Notes under the pieces: model-generated
Seen by the model: the letters and a program-made list of their open reading frames with translations, nothing else
Databases searched by the model: none
What the model was told of the DNA's origin: nothing
Source: CAZIKB01 sp964539665
Lineage (GTDB): Bacteria > Zhuqueibacterota > Zhuqueibacteria > Oceanimicrobiales > Oceanimicrobiaceae
Direction of reading: 5' to 3'
Length of the DNA stretch: 64,000 nucleotides
NCBI GenBank assembly: GCA_964539665.1
Contig: CAZIKB010000002.1
Span: 1 to 64,000 of the forward strand
Shown: positions 26,084 through 36,026 of the stretch, piece after piece
Numbering within the stretch: the first letter of the stretch is position 1
How the letters are laid out: each line of letters opens with the position of its first letter
Translations under genes and position numbers: made by a program

Positions 26084-27094
26084 ATGGCAAGCTCGGGACT
26101 ACAATTAAAAGGCATTGAGAAAGTTGCAGTATTCATCATTTTTTTAGGTGTGGAAAATGCTTCACCTCTATTAAAGACTCTGTCTGAAGAGGAAATAGAA
26201 GAAGTGACCCTTGAAATTGCAAAGATGAAAAACCTCAATTCCGAAATAATAAGTTCTGTAATTACTGAATTCTGGGAATTGATGCTGGCGCAAAAATATA
26301 CAACTCAAGGTGGTTTTGACTTTGCCAAACAAATGCTTGAAAACGCTTTTGGATTAGAAAAAGCTAGAGACTTAATAAATAGAATCAAGTCTGCTACAGA
26401 GATAACTGGATTTAAATTACTTCAATCTATCAAATCCAACGAACTTTTAAATTATCTTCAAAAAGAACATCCGCAGACAGTAGCTCTGATTCTGGCCAAC
26501 ATGCCTACAATTCAGGCTGCCGAAATATTAGCTGAGCTGCCTAAAGAAATTCAAGGGGATGTTGCTTTCAGACTGGCTACAATGGGAAAAACTTCACCAG
26601 AGCTGCTTAAAGATATTGAAGAAGCATTAACAAGGCAAATGGGAAGCAGCTTTAGTGGAGAATTAAGTACGAGTGGTGGTGTCAAAGCTGTGGCTGAAAT
26701 TGCAAATTCTGCAGGACGGAAAGTAGAAACAAATATATTAGAAATAATTACTCAAAAAGACCCTGAGCTGGCCACTGAAATTAAAAACATGATGTTTGTT
26801 TTTGAAGACTTATTAGATTTAAGAGATTTAGACGTACAGAAAATTCTAAAAGGCGTCAGCTCCAAAAACCTAGCCATTGCTTTAAAAATTGCTTCTGAAG
26901 AATTAAAAGAAAAAATATTCAGCAATATGTCCACACAAGCAGCACAAGCTTTGGAAGAAGAGTTGGAATATTTAGGTCCGATGCGGTTAAGAGAAGTGGA
27001 AGAGGCACAAATCAGTGTTGTTGAACACGTCCGGGAATTGGAAGCTCGCGGCGAAATTGTCTTAGGAGACCAAGCCCAGGAAGAATACATATAA
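26084..27094 (+). CDS. fliG: Flagellar motor switch protein FliG
   Basis: A 336-residue rotor protein that takes torque from MotA. The middle-domain EHPQTVALIL motif (about 130) and the charged C-terminal torque helix (FVFEDLLDLRDLDVQKILKG, about 230-250) are present. It ends four bases before fliH. Confidence 0.96.
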   Translation: MASSGLQLKGIEKVAVFIIFLGVENASPLLKTLSEEEIEEVTLEIAKMKNLNSEIISSVITEFWELMLAQKYTTQGGFDFAKQMLENAFGLEKARDLINRIKSATEITGFKLLQSIKSNELLNYLQKEHPQTVALILANMPTIQAAEILAELPKEIQGDVAFRLATMGKTSPELLKDIEEALTRQMGSSFSGELSTSGGVKAVAEIANSAGRKVETNILEIITQKDPELATEIKNMMFVFEDLLDLRDLDVQKILKGVSSKNLAIALKIASEELKEKIFSNMSTQAAQALEEELEYLGPMRLREVEEAQISVVEHVRELEARGEIVLGDQAQEEYI

Positions 27095-27098
27095 TAAA

Positions 27099-27815
27099 AT
27101 GTTAATTAAATCAAAACAAGCAATTAAAAACAACACTATAAAAAAAAGTAAATTTCTACAATATAACTCTCGTGGTCAATTGAATAAGAGTGCAAATATT
27201 TTCGGAAATGAAAGCGACTCGCAAAACAACATACAGAACTCAGTATCTATTGGAGAGTATGAAAAAGAGCTTCAAAATATCAGGGACACCAGTTTTAATG
27301 AAGGGCTTGCACAAGGTGAAAGTGCTGGTTATGAAAAAGGGCTACAATCTATACAGCCTTATATTGATGATTTCAGTAAATTAATTGATGATATTCAGGT
27401 TCAGCAAGAGGAAGTAATTGCTGAATCTGAAAAATTTATTATTAAATTTGCGCTTAAAATTGTAGAAACAATCATGGGTTCGGCAGAAATAGTAAATGTC
27501 ATAATTGATGAAAAAAAACTGCACTCTATTGTGGAAGAAGCTTTGAACCAATTTCCTGAGTCAACTAAATATATTCTACGCGTTCATAAAGACACGTCTG
27601 AATTTTTAGAGCCATATAAAGGGCAAATAATTGAAAAACTTTCCAGGCCTGCAGCTCTATCCATAATAGAAGACCCTTCTATAAAACCCGGTGAGTGCCT
27701 GATTGAATCAGAGCATGGTGTTATTGACGCCAGAATTGACTCTCAAATGGAAGAAATAAAGAATCTTTTTACGAAAAAGGATGACGATGACAGTGATTTC
27801 AACAGCCAGACTTGA
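27099..27815 (+). CDS. fliH: Flagellar export ATPase regulator FliH
   Basis: A 238-residue stator of the export ATPase. The glycine-repeat region GLAQGESAGYEKG (about 70-83), a central coiled coil (QVQQEEVIAESEKFIIKFAL) and a C-terminal V-type ATPase E-subunit-like domain with PSIKPGECLIESEHGVIDAR fit FliH. The 3' end overlaps the start of fliI by about 29 bases. Confidence 0.9.
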   Translation: MLIKSKQAIKNNTIKKSKFLQYNSRGQLNKSANIFGNESDSQNNIQNSVSIGEYEKELQNIRDTSFNEGLAQGESAGYEKGLQSIQPYIDDFSKLIDDIQVQQEEVIAESEKFIIKFALKIVETIMGSAEIVNVIIDEKKLHSIVEEALNQFPESTKYILRVHKDTSEFLEPYKGQIIEKLSRPAALSIIEDPSIKPGECLIESEHGVIDARIDSQMEEIKNLFTKKDDDDSDFNSQT

Positions 27816-29103
27816 TAAATATCTGAATGATTTGAGATTTATCCGTCCCTATAAATTGATGGGGCAGGTGGATAAAGTTATCGGTCTGGTAATTGAATCC
27901 GCTGGTCCAAAAGTTTCTATCGGTGAGATGTGCTTCGTGACATCCAGGAATGGGAAAAACATTCGGGCGGAGGTTGTAGGTTTTAAAGGAAATAAGGTTT
28001 TATTAATGCCATTAGAAGAGATCATAGGCATTGATCCGGGAAGTTATGTTTCCAAAAGCGACGAACCTTTTTCAATATGTGTTGGCCGAGAACTATTAGG
28101 CAGAATTCTTGATGGCGCAGGCAAGCCTATGGATGGCGATGGCCCTATCACTACTAAATCACGACGACCCGTGCATAACATGCCGCCAAATCCATTACTG
28201 AGGAAAAGAATCAAAAAACAAATTGCTACCGGAGTGCGAGCTTTGGATGGTTTGTTAGCTTGTGGCCAGGGACAAAGAGTAGGTATCTTTGCCGGAAGCG
28301 GCGTCGGTAAAAGTGTGCTGTTAGGTATGATTGCCAGAAACACAAATGCCGACATTAATGTCATTGGCCTTATTGGTGAACGAGGAAGAGAGGTGCGAGA
28401 TTTCATCGAAAGAGATTTAGGAGAGGAAGGATTAAAACGTTCAGTTGTTGTAGCTGTGACTTCCGAACAGGCCGCGCTTATCCGTGTTAAAGGCGCTTTA
28501 GTAACTACAGCAATAGCTGAATATTTCGCCAATTTAGGTTTAAATGTTATGCTTTTGATGGATTCGGTAACACGTGTTGCCATGGCACAACGTGAAGTTG
28601 GGCTGGCCATTGGAGAACCTCCCACAACTAAAGGCTATACTCCTTCTGTTTTTGCCTTTTTACCGCGTCTATTGGAGCGGGCAGGGAATTTCCAAAAGGG
28701 TAGTATTACCGGATTATACACCGTGCTCGTTGAAGGGGACGACATGAATGATCCTATCGCGGACTCTGTTCGCGCGATTTTAGATGGACATATTGTTTTA
28801 TCCAGAAGGCTTGCTACTGCCGGACATTATCCTGCAATCGATGTGTTACAAAGTATCAGCCGTGTAATGACTGACATTACTTCAAAAGAGCACCAAAATA
28901 TCTCTGAAAGAATAAAGGAAATAATGTCGACATATAAAGAATCAGAAGATCTTATAAATATAGGTGCTTATGTTCAGGGTAGCAATGCACGTATTGATCA
29001 GGCTATCCAGCATATTGATCCAATAAACAAATATCTTAAACAGGATATGTCAGAAAAATCACCTTTTGATGAAAGTATTGCAAGGCTGGCAGAAATATTG
29101 TAA
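27787..29103 (+). CDS. fliI: Flagellum-specific ATPase FliI
   Basis: A 438-residue F1-beta-like ATPase of the flagellar type III export gate. P-loop GIFAGSGVGKS, IGERGREVRDFIERDLG, Walker B MLLMDSVTR and GEPPTTKGYTPSVFAFLPRL are all present. ATG 27787 is chosen because AAGG ends six bases upstream; ATG 27781 lies directly against it. Confidence 0.97.
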   Translation: MTVISTARLDKYLNDLRFIRPYKLMGQVDKVIGLVIESAGPKVSIGEMCFVTSRNGKNIRAEVVGFKGNKVLLMPLEEIIGIDPGSYVSKSDEPFSICVGRELLGRILDGAGKPMDGDGPITTKSRRPVHNMPPNPLLRKRIKKQIATGVRALDGLLACGQGQRVGIFAGSGVGKSVLLGMIARNTNADINVIGLIGERGREVRDFIERDLGEEGLKRSVVVAVTSEQAALIRVKGALVTTAIAEYFANLGLNVMLLMDSVTRVAMAQREVGLAIGEPPTTKGYTPSVFAFLPRLLERAGNFQKGSITGLYTVLVEGDDMNDPIADSVRAILDGHIVLSRRLATAGHYPAIDVLQSISRVMTDITSKEHQNISERIKEIMSTYKESEDLINIGAYVQGSNARIDQAIQHIDPINKYLKQDMSEKSPFDESIARLAEIL

Positions 29104-29135
29104 AACTAATTACTAATAAACGAGAAATAGAATTT

Positions 29136-29573
29136 ATGAAAAATATCAATTTTCGTTTGCAAAAAGTATTAGATGTTCGGGAGGGAGTCGAAAAGGAACG
29201 CCAGAAAAATTTAGCCATTTCAAAACGCAAACTCGAGGACGAACAAAATAAATTGACAGCTACAGAAAATAAAAAAAATGACTTTATTCAGAATATTAAT
29301 AACCTAAAGAAAGCAACTGTTTCAAAAATATACGGTCACTATGATTTTTTTTTAACACTCGTCAATAAAACAAGCAAAAATCGTAACAAGGTTGAGTCGT
29401 TAGAAAACGAAGTTGAACAAAAAAGACAAACTCTGTTAGTCGCTTCAAAAGACAAAAAAATTCTTGAAAAATTAAAAGATAAAAAAATTAAAGAATATAT
29501 AAAATCAGAAGACAAAAAAGCTCAATCGATTATTGATGAAATTGCATTAAGGAGTAAAAAGGTTATTAAATAA
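29136..29573 (+). CDS. fliJ: Flagellar export chaperone FliJ
   Basis: A 145-residue, almost entirely helical, highly charged coiled-coil protein beginning NFRLQKVLDVREGVEKERQK, as usual for FliJ. It lies directly after fliI, where FliJ docks into the ATPase ring. Confidence 0.85.
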   Translation: MKNINFRLQKVLDVREGVEKERQKNLAISKRKLEDEQNKLTATENKKNDFIQNINNLKKATVSKIYGHYDFFLTLVNKTSKNRNKVESLENEVEQKRQTLLVASKDKKILEKLKDKKIKEYIKSEDKKAQSIIDEIALRSKKVIK

Positions 29574-29592
29574 ATAGCATTTTAGATTATCT

Positions 29593-30192
29593 ATGAAGAA
29601 AAATCTGATAATATGGAGCTGCATCATAATTTTACCTTTTATTGGTTTTGCAGCAGTTTTTTATTTTAACCGAGATTTTGTTTCAAAATACTCTAATAAA
29701 ATTTATAAAACTAATTACGAAGGTGTTCAATCTGACATTTCAACAGAATCCGACTCCGTTGACTCGGCCACGCCTGTTGAGCCTGCTACTGTTGAGTCTG
29801 TTACTGTTGATCCTGTTACTAATGAAATTAATGAACTACTAAACCTACAAAATGAACATGTCGCAAAAATAAAAGAACAAACTGCAACGATAAAAAAGCA
29901 GGAAAAGGAAATAGAGGGATTAACTGCAACGATTGAAGAACTTAAACGGCGAAGAACGTTAGAAATTTCCAATCAAGACAAAAAAAGAATTATAGATTTA
30001 GCAAAAACATTAGGTTCAATGAAACAAGAGGCCATTAAACCAATATTAGCGAATTTACCCGATGAAATTATAAAATCATTATATGAAAATGCAAAACCAA
30101 AAGATAAACCCAAAATATTTAATGCCATGCCTCCAGCAAGAACAGGCAGGCTTATGCGCAAATTAGCAGAGAATGAACTTAATAACAAATAA
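29593..30192 (+). CDS. MotE/YlxF-like flagellar protein with MgtE-N-like domain
   Basis: A 199-residue protein with one N-terminal membrane helix (about 5-26), a low-complexity linker, a coiled coil (about 85-120) and a C-terminal domain like the MgtE N-domain (ILANLPDEIIKSLYENAKP, AMPPARTGRLMRKLAE). MotE-type proteins sit between fliJ and fliK in many genomes and help stator assembly or motor stability. The linker carries three 15-base repeats (29776-29820). Stop and fliK start overlap (TAATG). Confidence 0.78.
   Translation: MKKNLIIWSCIIILPFIGFAAVFYFNRDFVSKYSNKIYKTNYEGVQSDISTESDSVDSATPVEPATVESVTVDPVTNEINELLNLQNEHVAKIKEQTATIKKQEKEIEGLTATIEELKRRRTLEISNQDKKRIIDLAKTLGSMKQEAIKPILANLPDEIIKSLYENAKPKDKPKIFNAMPPARTGRLMRKLAENELNNK
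29776..29820 (+). repeat. Three imperfect 15-base tandem repeats inside the MotE-like gene
   Basis: GTTGAGCCTGCTACT, GTTGAGTCTGTTACT and GTTGATCCTGTTACT run head to tail and encode VEPAT, VESVT and VDPVT. They keep frame, so copy-number changes would alter only linker length. Confidence 0.75.
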
Positions 30193-32204
30193 TGATGCAG
30201 ACTGACACAATTAAAATTCAAGACCTGATTCAAAAGACAAACAGGGATCATTGTGACAAAAATGATCATAATGGTCTGCAGCTTCCCTCGTCTTTTCAAA
30301 ATTTATTGCTAAATCTAAATTCTTCCGACTGGCAGACAGCAAAACCTGCTCTCCCCAACAATAATGGCGGTAAAATAAATTCTCTAGAAACCCTTTCGAA
30401 ATTTAAAAAAGCTGACGTAAAGGATACATCAATCGCACTATTAGATGTTCAGAAACTTCGAACACTAAAGGATCTGAAAAATAATATTATATTCGCGTCC
30501 GAGGAAACAACTAAAAAGAGTCCAGCAATTTCAAAAAACGCGCAAATATCACAAGAGATGACTAAAGCAGACGTGCTTGATAAATCAGCTAAAGCTAAAT
30601 CTGCAAAGAAGACGTTATTCGGAGTGGAAGATTCCACTAAGCAGTCAGCGCAAAAAAGCGAAGACGCCACAGCAAAAGTCTTTGCACCCAAAGCTTCGAT
30701 AGATTCAAAGTCGGCTGTGATTGAGAACGCAGAAAGACATTCTGAGAATAATAGCGGCATTTCTAATGAAAAGACCTCAAAATCTCAACAGAACGATAAA
30801 ATACTACAGAGTTTAAGCAGGACAGAGACAGGCAAGATTGAAGCTCAGAAAACGGCCGCATCTGAATCTCAGCCTTTTGCTCACAAAATATCTCAAACAT
30901 CGCAGCAAAGTCGAGTAAATAATACCCAGGAGCTTTTGAATCAAATACTTTTCGAACCGAATGAAAAGAAACCAGTTTCTGAAAAAAGCTCTAAGTCTTC
31001 GCCAGATTTGATCAAAATTAAAGTGCCGAAAAAAGATACTCAAAAGCAATCAACCGATACATCAAAAATCATTGTGGGTAAGTATAGTAATCAATCTGCT
31101 CAAAAAGTCACAAACTCTAATATTAATGCGCAGACCATCGAAAAATCAAATAAGTTAACAACCAGGCCAGAAGAAATTATAGACAATCAGGCAGAACATG
31201 AAAATGTTGCTTCGACTGAAGAACAGCCAACAGAACAAAATATTTCTAAAACGCCGCAGAAACTGACAAAGAATCCTGGATTAATAAATCCAGGCAAGTT
31301 TTTCATAAGACATGATTCTGCAAATAATTTAAAAACGGATTCTGTGAAAAATATCAATGAAGCTCTCCACGCATCTGAACAGGGAAATCCCAAAAAAGGA
31401 AAAAATTCTCTTAAATCAAAATATGGCAAATTATCTAACAAGCCAATAATTGAGGCTCTGAACAAAGCCGTTCAAGATCGGGAACAAGCCTCTTCCCTCT
31501 CATCAACTAAACACAGCAGATCGGATGAAGATAAACCTGAAACTCAAAACGATATCGAAACCTCAGCTGATTTATGTGAAGAAAATATTCATAACAATGA
31601 AAGCCATACGCGATTTTCGACAAATTCTAAACTTTTTGAAGGATTGTCAGAAAATATTAAACCTAACCACGCGGTAAATTTTGATTCGACGTTATCATTC
31701 AACAAGGTTTCAACACTATTGGGGAATAAGACATCCGGAGCTCCCTTAGTTCAGCGTTCAGTGTTACCAGAAATGCTTCAAAAGATGATTGAAAATGCAA
31801 ATGCCCGTTTAACCATGTCTGGTCAGAAGTTAGAAATTTTGTTAGACGTAGAATCCTTGGGTAAATTAGCCATTGATGTTTTGAAACAACAGGAGAAAAT
31901 TCATCTTCAGATAAATGTTGAAAATAATGAAGCCAAGCAATGGTTGGAGAATCATATTCGTCCTTTAATTGAACAAATAAATAAGGCAGGCATCGAGGTT
32001 GATAAATTTGAAGTATCGGTTGGTAATCCAAAATTGGAGCAGCAACAACGAGATAAAGAAAATCCGGCTCTGCCAGGTTTCAAAAATAAGAAAAATATTT
32101 ACAGGATAAAAGAGAGTAGAAATGATATCTTGCATGATGAAAAAATTCCACCTTACATGTTAAAAAGGAATTTTGGCTACAATACGATTGAAGTATGGAT
32201 ATAA
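30192..32204 (+). CDS. fliK: Flagellar hook-length control protein FliK
   Basis: A 670-residue protein with a long Lys/Ser/Gln-rich, disordered N-terminal ruler (about 1-520) and the C-terminal flagellar-hook domain (about 540-630; KLEILLDVESLGKLAIDVLK, IRPLIEQINKAGIEVDKFEV). It measures hook length and switches export specificity. The ruler is longer than in enteric FliK. It is followed by flgD, the hook cap. Confidence 0.9.
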   Translation: MMQTDTIKIQDLIQKTNRDHCDKNDHNGLQLPSSFQNLLLNLNSSDWQTAKPALPNNNGGKINSLETLSKFKKADVKDTSIALLDVQKLRTLKDLKNNIIFASEETTKKSPAISKNAQISQEMTKADVLDKSAKAKSAKKTLFGVEDSTKQSAQKSEDATAKVFAPKASIDSKSAVIENAERHSENNSGISNEKTSKSQQNDKILQSLSRTETGKIEAQKTAASESQPFAHKISQTSQQSRVNNTQELLNQILFEPNEKKPVSEKSSKSSPDLIKIKVPKKDTQKQSTDTSKIIVGKYSNQSAQKVTNSNINAQTIEKSNKLTTRPEEIIDNQAEHENVASTEEQPTEQNISKTPQKLTKNPGLINPGKFFIRHDSANNLKTDSVKNINEALHASEQGNPKKGKNSLKSKYGKLSNKPIIEALNKAVQDREQASSLSSTKHSRSDEDKPETQNDIETSADLCEENIHNNESHTRFSTNSKLFEGLSENIKPNHAVNFDSTLSFNKVSTLLGNKTSGAPLVQRSVLPEMLQKMIENANARLTMSGQKLEILLDVESLGKLAIDVLKQQEKIHLQINVENNEAKQWLENHIRPLIEQINKAGIEVDKFEVSVGNPKLEQQQRDKENPALPGFKNKKNIYRIKESRNDILHDEKIPPYMLKRNFGYNTIEVWI

Positions 32205-32248
32205 TTAATAAATAACAAGTCATTCTAAATTTTTGGAGGTAACAAAAT

Positions 32249-32935
32249 ATGATAACCACTGATCCAGTAGGACAGACAAGCTCTCAGGGAATCATCTCAA
32301 ATTCTCAGGAAATTTTGGGAAAAGAAGATTTCTTGAAACTATTAATAACCCAAATGACCAATCAGGATCCCATGAATCCGATGACAAGCGAGCAATTTGC
32401 CTCTCAGCTTGCACAATTTAGTTCTGTTGAACAACTTCAAAATATTAATTCCAATTTAGAAAACGCCATGGAAATTGATATTCTGTTAAATCAGGCAATG
32501 AACAACACTATGGCCACCACTTTGATTGGTAAAAATGTTCGTGCTATAAGTGATGTAACCGCTTTGAATGAAGATGGCAATGCAGATATTTCGTACCGTC
32601 TGGACTCTCCCGCAGATAAGGTAATTGTGGAAATTAAGGACATTAATGGCATTCCCATAAAAACCATTGAACTTTCCGGTCAAGCGGCTGGCGAGCACAG
32701 CTACCAATGGGATGGTAAAGACGATAACGGCTTTCAACATGCAAAAGGAAATTTCTTCATTTCGGTTATAGCTACGGATTCAAATGGGGCAAGCGTTAAT
32801 GCGCAAACCTATTTAGTCGGTATAATCAACAGCGTTCGATATGATCGGGGAAATGCTGTACTGCGCATAGGTAACTTGGATGTGCAGTTAGCCGATGTTG
32901 TAGAAATTGGCATTAATGAACAGACCTCAGAATAA
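32249..32935 (+). CDS. flgD: Flagellar hook cap/assembly protein FlgD
   Basis: The 228-residue hook scaffolding protein. N-terminal GKEDFLKLLITQMTNQDPMN and the FASQLAQFSSVEQL motif are diagnostic; the C-terminal half has the Ig-like FlgD fold (SYQWDGKDDNGFQHAKGNF). TTTGGAGGT precedes the ATG. Confidence 0.96.
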   Translation: MITTDPVGQTSSQGIISNSQEILGKEDFLKLLITQMTNQDPMNPMTSEQFASQLAQFSSVEQLQNINSNLENAMEIDILLNQAMNNTMATTLIGKNVRAISDVTALNEDGNADISYRLDSPADKVIVEIKDINGIPIKTIELSGQAAGEHSYQWDGKDDNGFQHAKGNFFISVIATDSNGASVNAQTYLVGIINSVRYDRGNAVLRIGNLDVQLADVVEIGINEQTSE

Positions 32936-32981
32936 TTTCAATTGCGGAAATTAAATTGCACTATTTTAAAGGTCAGATAAA

Positions 32982-33371
32982 ATGAAAATACCCAAATTAC
33001 CACAGCCAGTATTTGTCAATGAAGTAGCTGAAAAAACAAGGACAGCGACAAATACAACAACGAATAAGCATTCTTTTAGAAAAGTTTTAGAGAGTGCTTT
33101 AGCCGAAGAGTCAAATGCTATTAAATTTTCTGCCCATGCCGTGGAGCGGCTTGCGTCCAGAAATATCTCTTTAACCACAAACGATATTGTGAAAATTCAA
33201 AATGCGGTCGGCAAGCTGGAGCAAAAAGGTGGAAAAGATTCGCTGGTTATGATGGGCAGTCTTGCCCTTTTGGTGAGTGTAAAAAATAACACTGTGATAA
33301 CCGCTCTTGATAGTATTCAAAAAGAAACAGGCAATGTGTTCACAAATATAGATAGTGTGATTATAATGTAA
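32982..33371 (+). CDS. Flagellar operon protein, TIGR02530-like
   Basis: A 129-residue protein with the conserved core IKFSAHAVERLASRNISLTT and VKNNTVITALDS found in the family annotated flagellar operon protein (TIGR02530), regularly placed between flgD and flgE. Its molecular role is not established. Spacing is 46 bases after flgD and 121 before flgE. Confidence 0.82.
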   Translation: MKIPKLPQPVFVNEVAEKTRTATNTTTNKHSFRKVLESALAEESNAIKFSAHAVERLASRNISLTTNDIVKIQNAVGKLEQKGGKDSLVMMGSLALLVSVKNNTVITALDSIQKETGNVFTNIDSVIIM

Positions 33372-33386
33372 ATCAACCGGGCTGGA

Positions 33387-33452
33387 CCCCAAATAAAATA
33401 AATATTTTGGGGAGGCCCTCCACTGTGGAATGATAGAAGCAGTGGGAAATAA
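33387..33452 (+). other. Two small hairpins in the flgE leader
   Basis: CCCCAAA (33387-33393) pairs with TTTGGGG (33406-33412), and CCACTG pairs with CAGTGG shortly after. They occupy the unusually long gap before flgE. They could be processing or attenuation structures; no T-run follows. Confidence 0.35.
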
Positions 33453-33492
33453 TTAATTAGTATTTAATAATTAACTTGCGAGGGTCATAATT

Positions 33493-35136
33493 ATGATGCG
33501 TTCACTTTATTCAGGTGTATCTGGTTTAATAAACCAGCAATTAAAAATGGGTATAATTGGTAATAATATCGCCAACATTAACACTTCAGGCTATAAAGCG
33601 GCCCGGCTTAATTTTGCCGAGGAGGTGAGTCAATTGCTGCGTGGTGCTCAGAAGACGGCTGCTGGAGCATCTAAAAATGCCTTGTTAATAGGTATAGGTG
33701 TAAAAACCGGTAGTATTGATCACGACTTTTCACAAGGTATTCTACAATCCACAGGAAAAGTCACGGATTTAGGTATTCTAGGGGATGGTTTTTTTATTGT
33801 TAACGACGGCACAAGAGGATTGTACACCCGGGCTGGAAATTTTCATTTTGATGGCAGTGATCGTTTGGTTGATGCAAATGGCTTATTAGTCCAGGGTTGG
33901 ATGGCCGATCAAACTGGAGATTTATCTCAATCGGCGGCTTTGGGCAATATTGTATTTAACGCATCAGCTATATCTCCAGCTAAATCAACAGAGAATGTTG
34001 CAATTGCCGGCAACTTAGATGCAGCGGCAAAACCTGTTATTGGAGTTTGGACTGCCGGTTTATCATTTACTTTAGCCGCAAACGGCAACCCGGCAATCGG
34101 GACTACAGATTTGAATTCGCTTACCCAAACAACCACACCGCTTGTCGCCGGTGATGTGATTGACATCAGCGGAACAAATCCGGATGGTACAGTCGTTTCA
34201 GCAACATTCACCTATGGAGCGGCTAATGATGGTACGACCATAGATGATTTATTAGCCTCAATAAATGGAGCTTATACAGGAACAACAGCAACTTTTGTGA
34301 ATGGTATAGTAGTCTTAACTGATGCAAATTCAGGTGCGAGCAGCACAACCATCACATTAGCTGAAAATGCCGCCAACACAGGCGCCATCACATTACCCAG
34401 CTTTGCGAATTCGGCTGTCGGGTTTTCTCCGACGGAAATAGCTTCAGTTATTGTATATGATAGCTTAGGTTCTGCGCACAGGCTCGATATTACTTTTACA
34501 AAGACAGATAATCCCCGTGAATGGACTTTTGTCGTGAGTTTTTCGGGAGATGAAACCATAACTGCAGGAAATACAGGCACACTCGCTTTCGCAACGGATG
34601 GCACCCTGGAAACAATTATTTATGATGGCGGAGAATCAACTCTAATTTTCGATCCGCAAAACACGGCTAATTCTGTCTCTTTGACGATGGATTTCGCCAA
34701 TGCAACGGGAATGAGTGGATTAACCCAATTCGCCGGTCCGTCAACGGTGAATCTTCCATTTCAAGATGGCCAGGCCAATGGCTCATTAACATCATTTATA
34801 ATTAATGAGGGCGGCAAAATCATTGGTTCATTCTCTAACGGTACAAACCGATTAATAGCCCAAATAGGTCTGGCAAAATTCAGCAATCCCGAAGGTCTGA
34901 TCAATCTGGGTAATAATATTTATGAGGTTTCTGTGAGTTCAGGTGTGCCATTTGTTGGTAAAGCCGTTGAAGAATTATCATCAGCTATCGTTTCAGGAAC
35001 GCTGGAATCTTCAAATGTTAATCTTGCAGCGGAGTTTTCTGAAATGATCATTGCCCAAAGGGCTTTTCAAGCCAGCGCCCGAACGATAACCGTTAGTGAC
35101 CAATTTTTACAAGAGGTGGTCCAACTGAAGAGGTAA
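33493..35136 (+). CDS. flgE: Flagellar hook protein FlgE
   Basis: A 547-residue hook subunit. The N-terminus (RSLYSGVSGLINQQLKMGII, then GNNIANINTSGYK), the central GDGFFIV and TRAGNFHFDG motifs, and the C-terminus (LESSNVNLAAEFSEMIIAQR, then AFQASARTI) are diagnostic. The Thr/Ala/Gly-rich middle (about 160-390) forms the variable outer domains. Confidence 0.96.
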   Translation: MMRSLYSGVSGLINQQLKMGIIGNNIANINTSGYKAARLNFAEEVSQLLRGAQKTAAGASKNALLIGIGVKTGSIDHDFSQGILQSTGKVTDLGILGDGFFIVNDGTRGLYTRAGNFHFDGSDRLVDANGLLVQGWMADQTGDLSQSAALGNIVFNASAISPAKSTENVAIAGNLDAAAKPVIGVWTAGLSFTLAANGNPAIGTTDLNSLTQTTTPLVAGDVIDISGTNPDGTVVSATFTYGAANDGTTIDDLLASINGAYTGTTATFVNGIVVLTDANSGASSTTITLAENAANTGAITLPSFANSAVGFSPTEIASVIVYDSLGSAHRLDITFTKTDNPREWTFVVSFSGDETITAGNTGTLAFATDGTLETIIYDGGESTLIFDPQNTANSVSLTMDFANATGMSGLTQFAGPSTVNLPFQDGQANGSLTSFIINEGGKIIGSFSNGTNRLIAQIGLAKFSNPEGLINLGNNIYEVSVSSGVPFVGKAVEELSSAIVSGTLESSNVNLAAEFSEMIIAQRAFQASARTITVSDQFLQEVVQLKR

Positions 35137-35157
35137 TATAATTAATAATTAGATTAA

Positions 35158-35191
35158 TACCCGGGCTGTTCTATCCGGCTAAGCCCGGGTA
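35158..35191 (+). other. Strong GC-rich hairpin between flgE and motA
   Basis: TACCCGGGCT (35158-35167) and AGCCCGGGTA (35182-35191) form a perfect 10-base stem with a 14-base loop in otherwise AT-rich DNA. No T-run follows, so partial termination, RNase stalling or stabilisation of abundant flgE mRNA are all possible. Confidence 0.6.
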
Positions 35192-35242
35192 ATATATCGT
35201 TTAATCAAGCATGGTTAAGGCTTATTAAGTATTTAAGGTAAA

Positions 35243-36022
35243 ATGGATAAATCTACAATAATCGGCATACTCACTGGTGTTTTTCTTCTGGGATTTTCCC
35301 TATTACAAGGTGCTGGATGGCAAATGTTTTTCAGTTTACCCTCATTTTTTATAGTCATAGGTGGAACTGTTGCAGCAACTCTTGTGAATTTTCCACTGTC
35401 GGATGTAATCGGCGTGATGAAGATAGCTCAAAAAACTATGACACATACACCGATGTCACAAAAAAGCATAATCGAATCAATTGTGCAGATATCAAAAAAA
35501 GCAAGAACAAACGGTTTGTTAGCCATAGAACAAGATTTACATACATTAGATGATGAATTTTTTAAAACCTGTTTACAGCATGTTATCAACGGTACAGAAC
35601 CTGAAGATTTGCGCAATATTATGGAAACTGAGTTGGCAGTAATGACACAAAGACATAAAATTGGCCAAAAGATATTCATGGGTATGGGGACCTACGCTCC
35701 TGCTTTTGGAATGGTTGGGACATTAATTGGACTCATAAAAATGCTGCAAGATTTACAAGATCCGGCCGGAATTGGTCCAGGTATGGCGCTGGCCATGGTG
35801 ACCACTTTTTATGGTGCGTTATTTGCCAATCTATTTTTTCTTCCTATGGCTGGAAAATTAAAACAACGTTCCGAAGAAGAGATTCTTTATAAAGAATTGG
35901 TGTTAAATGGCGTTATGAGTGTACAAGCAGAGGAATCTCCAAGAATCATTAAAAATAAGCTGATTACATACATAGCGCCAAAGCTGCGTACCGATACTGG
36001 AAATTCAGGTAACCAGGAGTAA
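35243..36022 (+). CDS. motA: Flagellar stator protein MotA
   Basis: A 259-residue inner-membrane protein with four membrane helices. SFFIVIGGTVAATLVNFPL, and the pair GMGTYAPAFGMVGTLIGLIK / LAMVTTFYGALFANLFFLPM, are the MotA/TolQ/ExbB hallmarks. It forms the ion channel with MotB, encoded four bases downstream. Confidence 0.95.
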   Translation: MDKSTIIGILTGVFLLGFSLLQGAGWQMFFSLPSFFIVIGGTVAATLVNFPLSDVIGVMKIAQKTMTHTPMSQKSIIESIVQISKKARTNGLLAIEQDLHTLDDEFFKTCLQHVINGTEPEDLRNIMETELAVMTQRHKIGQKIFMGMGTYAPAFGMVGTLIGLIKMLQDLQDPAGIGPGMALAMVTTFYGALFANLFFLPMAGKLKQRSEEEILYKELVLNGVMSVQAEESPRIIKNKLITYIAPKLRTDTGNSGNQE

Positions 36023-36026
36023 TCAA

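Noticed and set aside
28044..28625. Minus-strand open frame of 193 codons opposite fliI
   Set aside because: Complement of the highly conserved FliI catalytic region; Pro/Thr/Ser-rich shadow without any motif.
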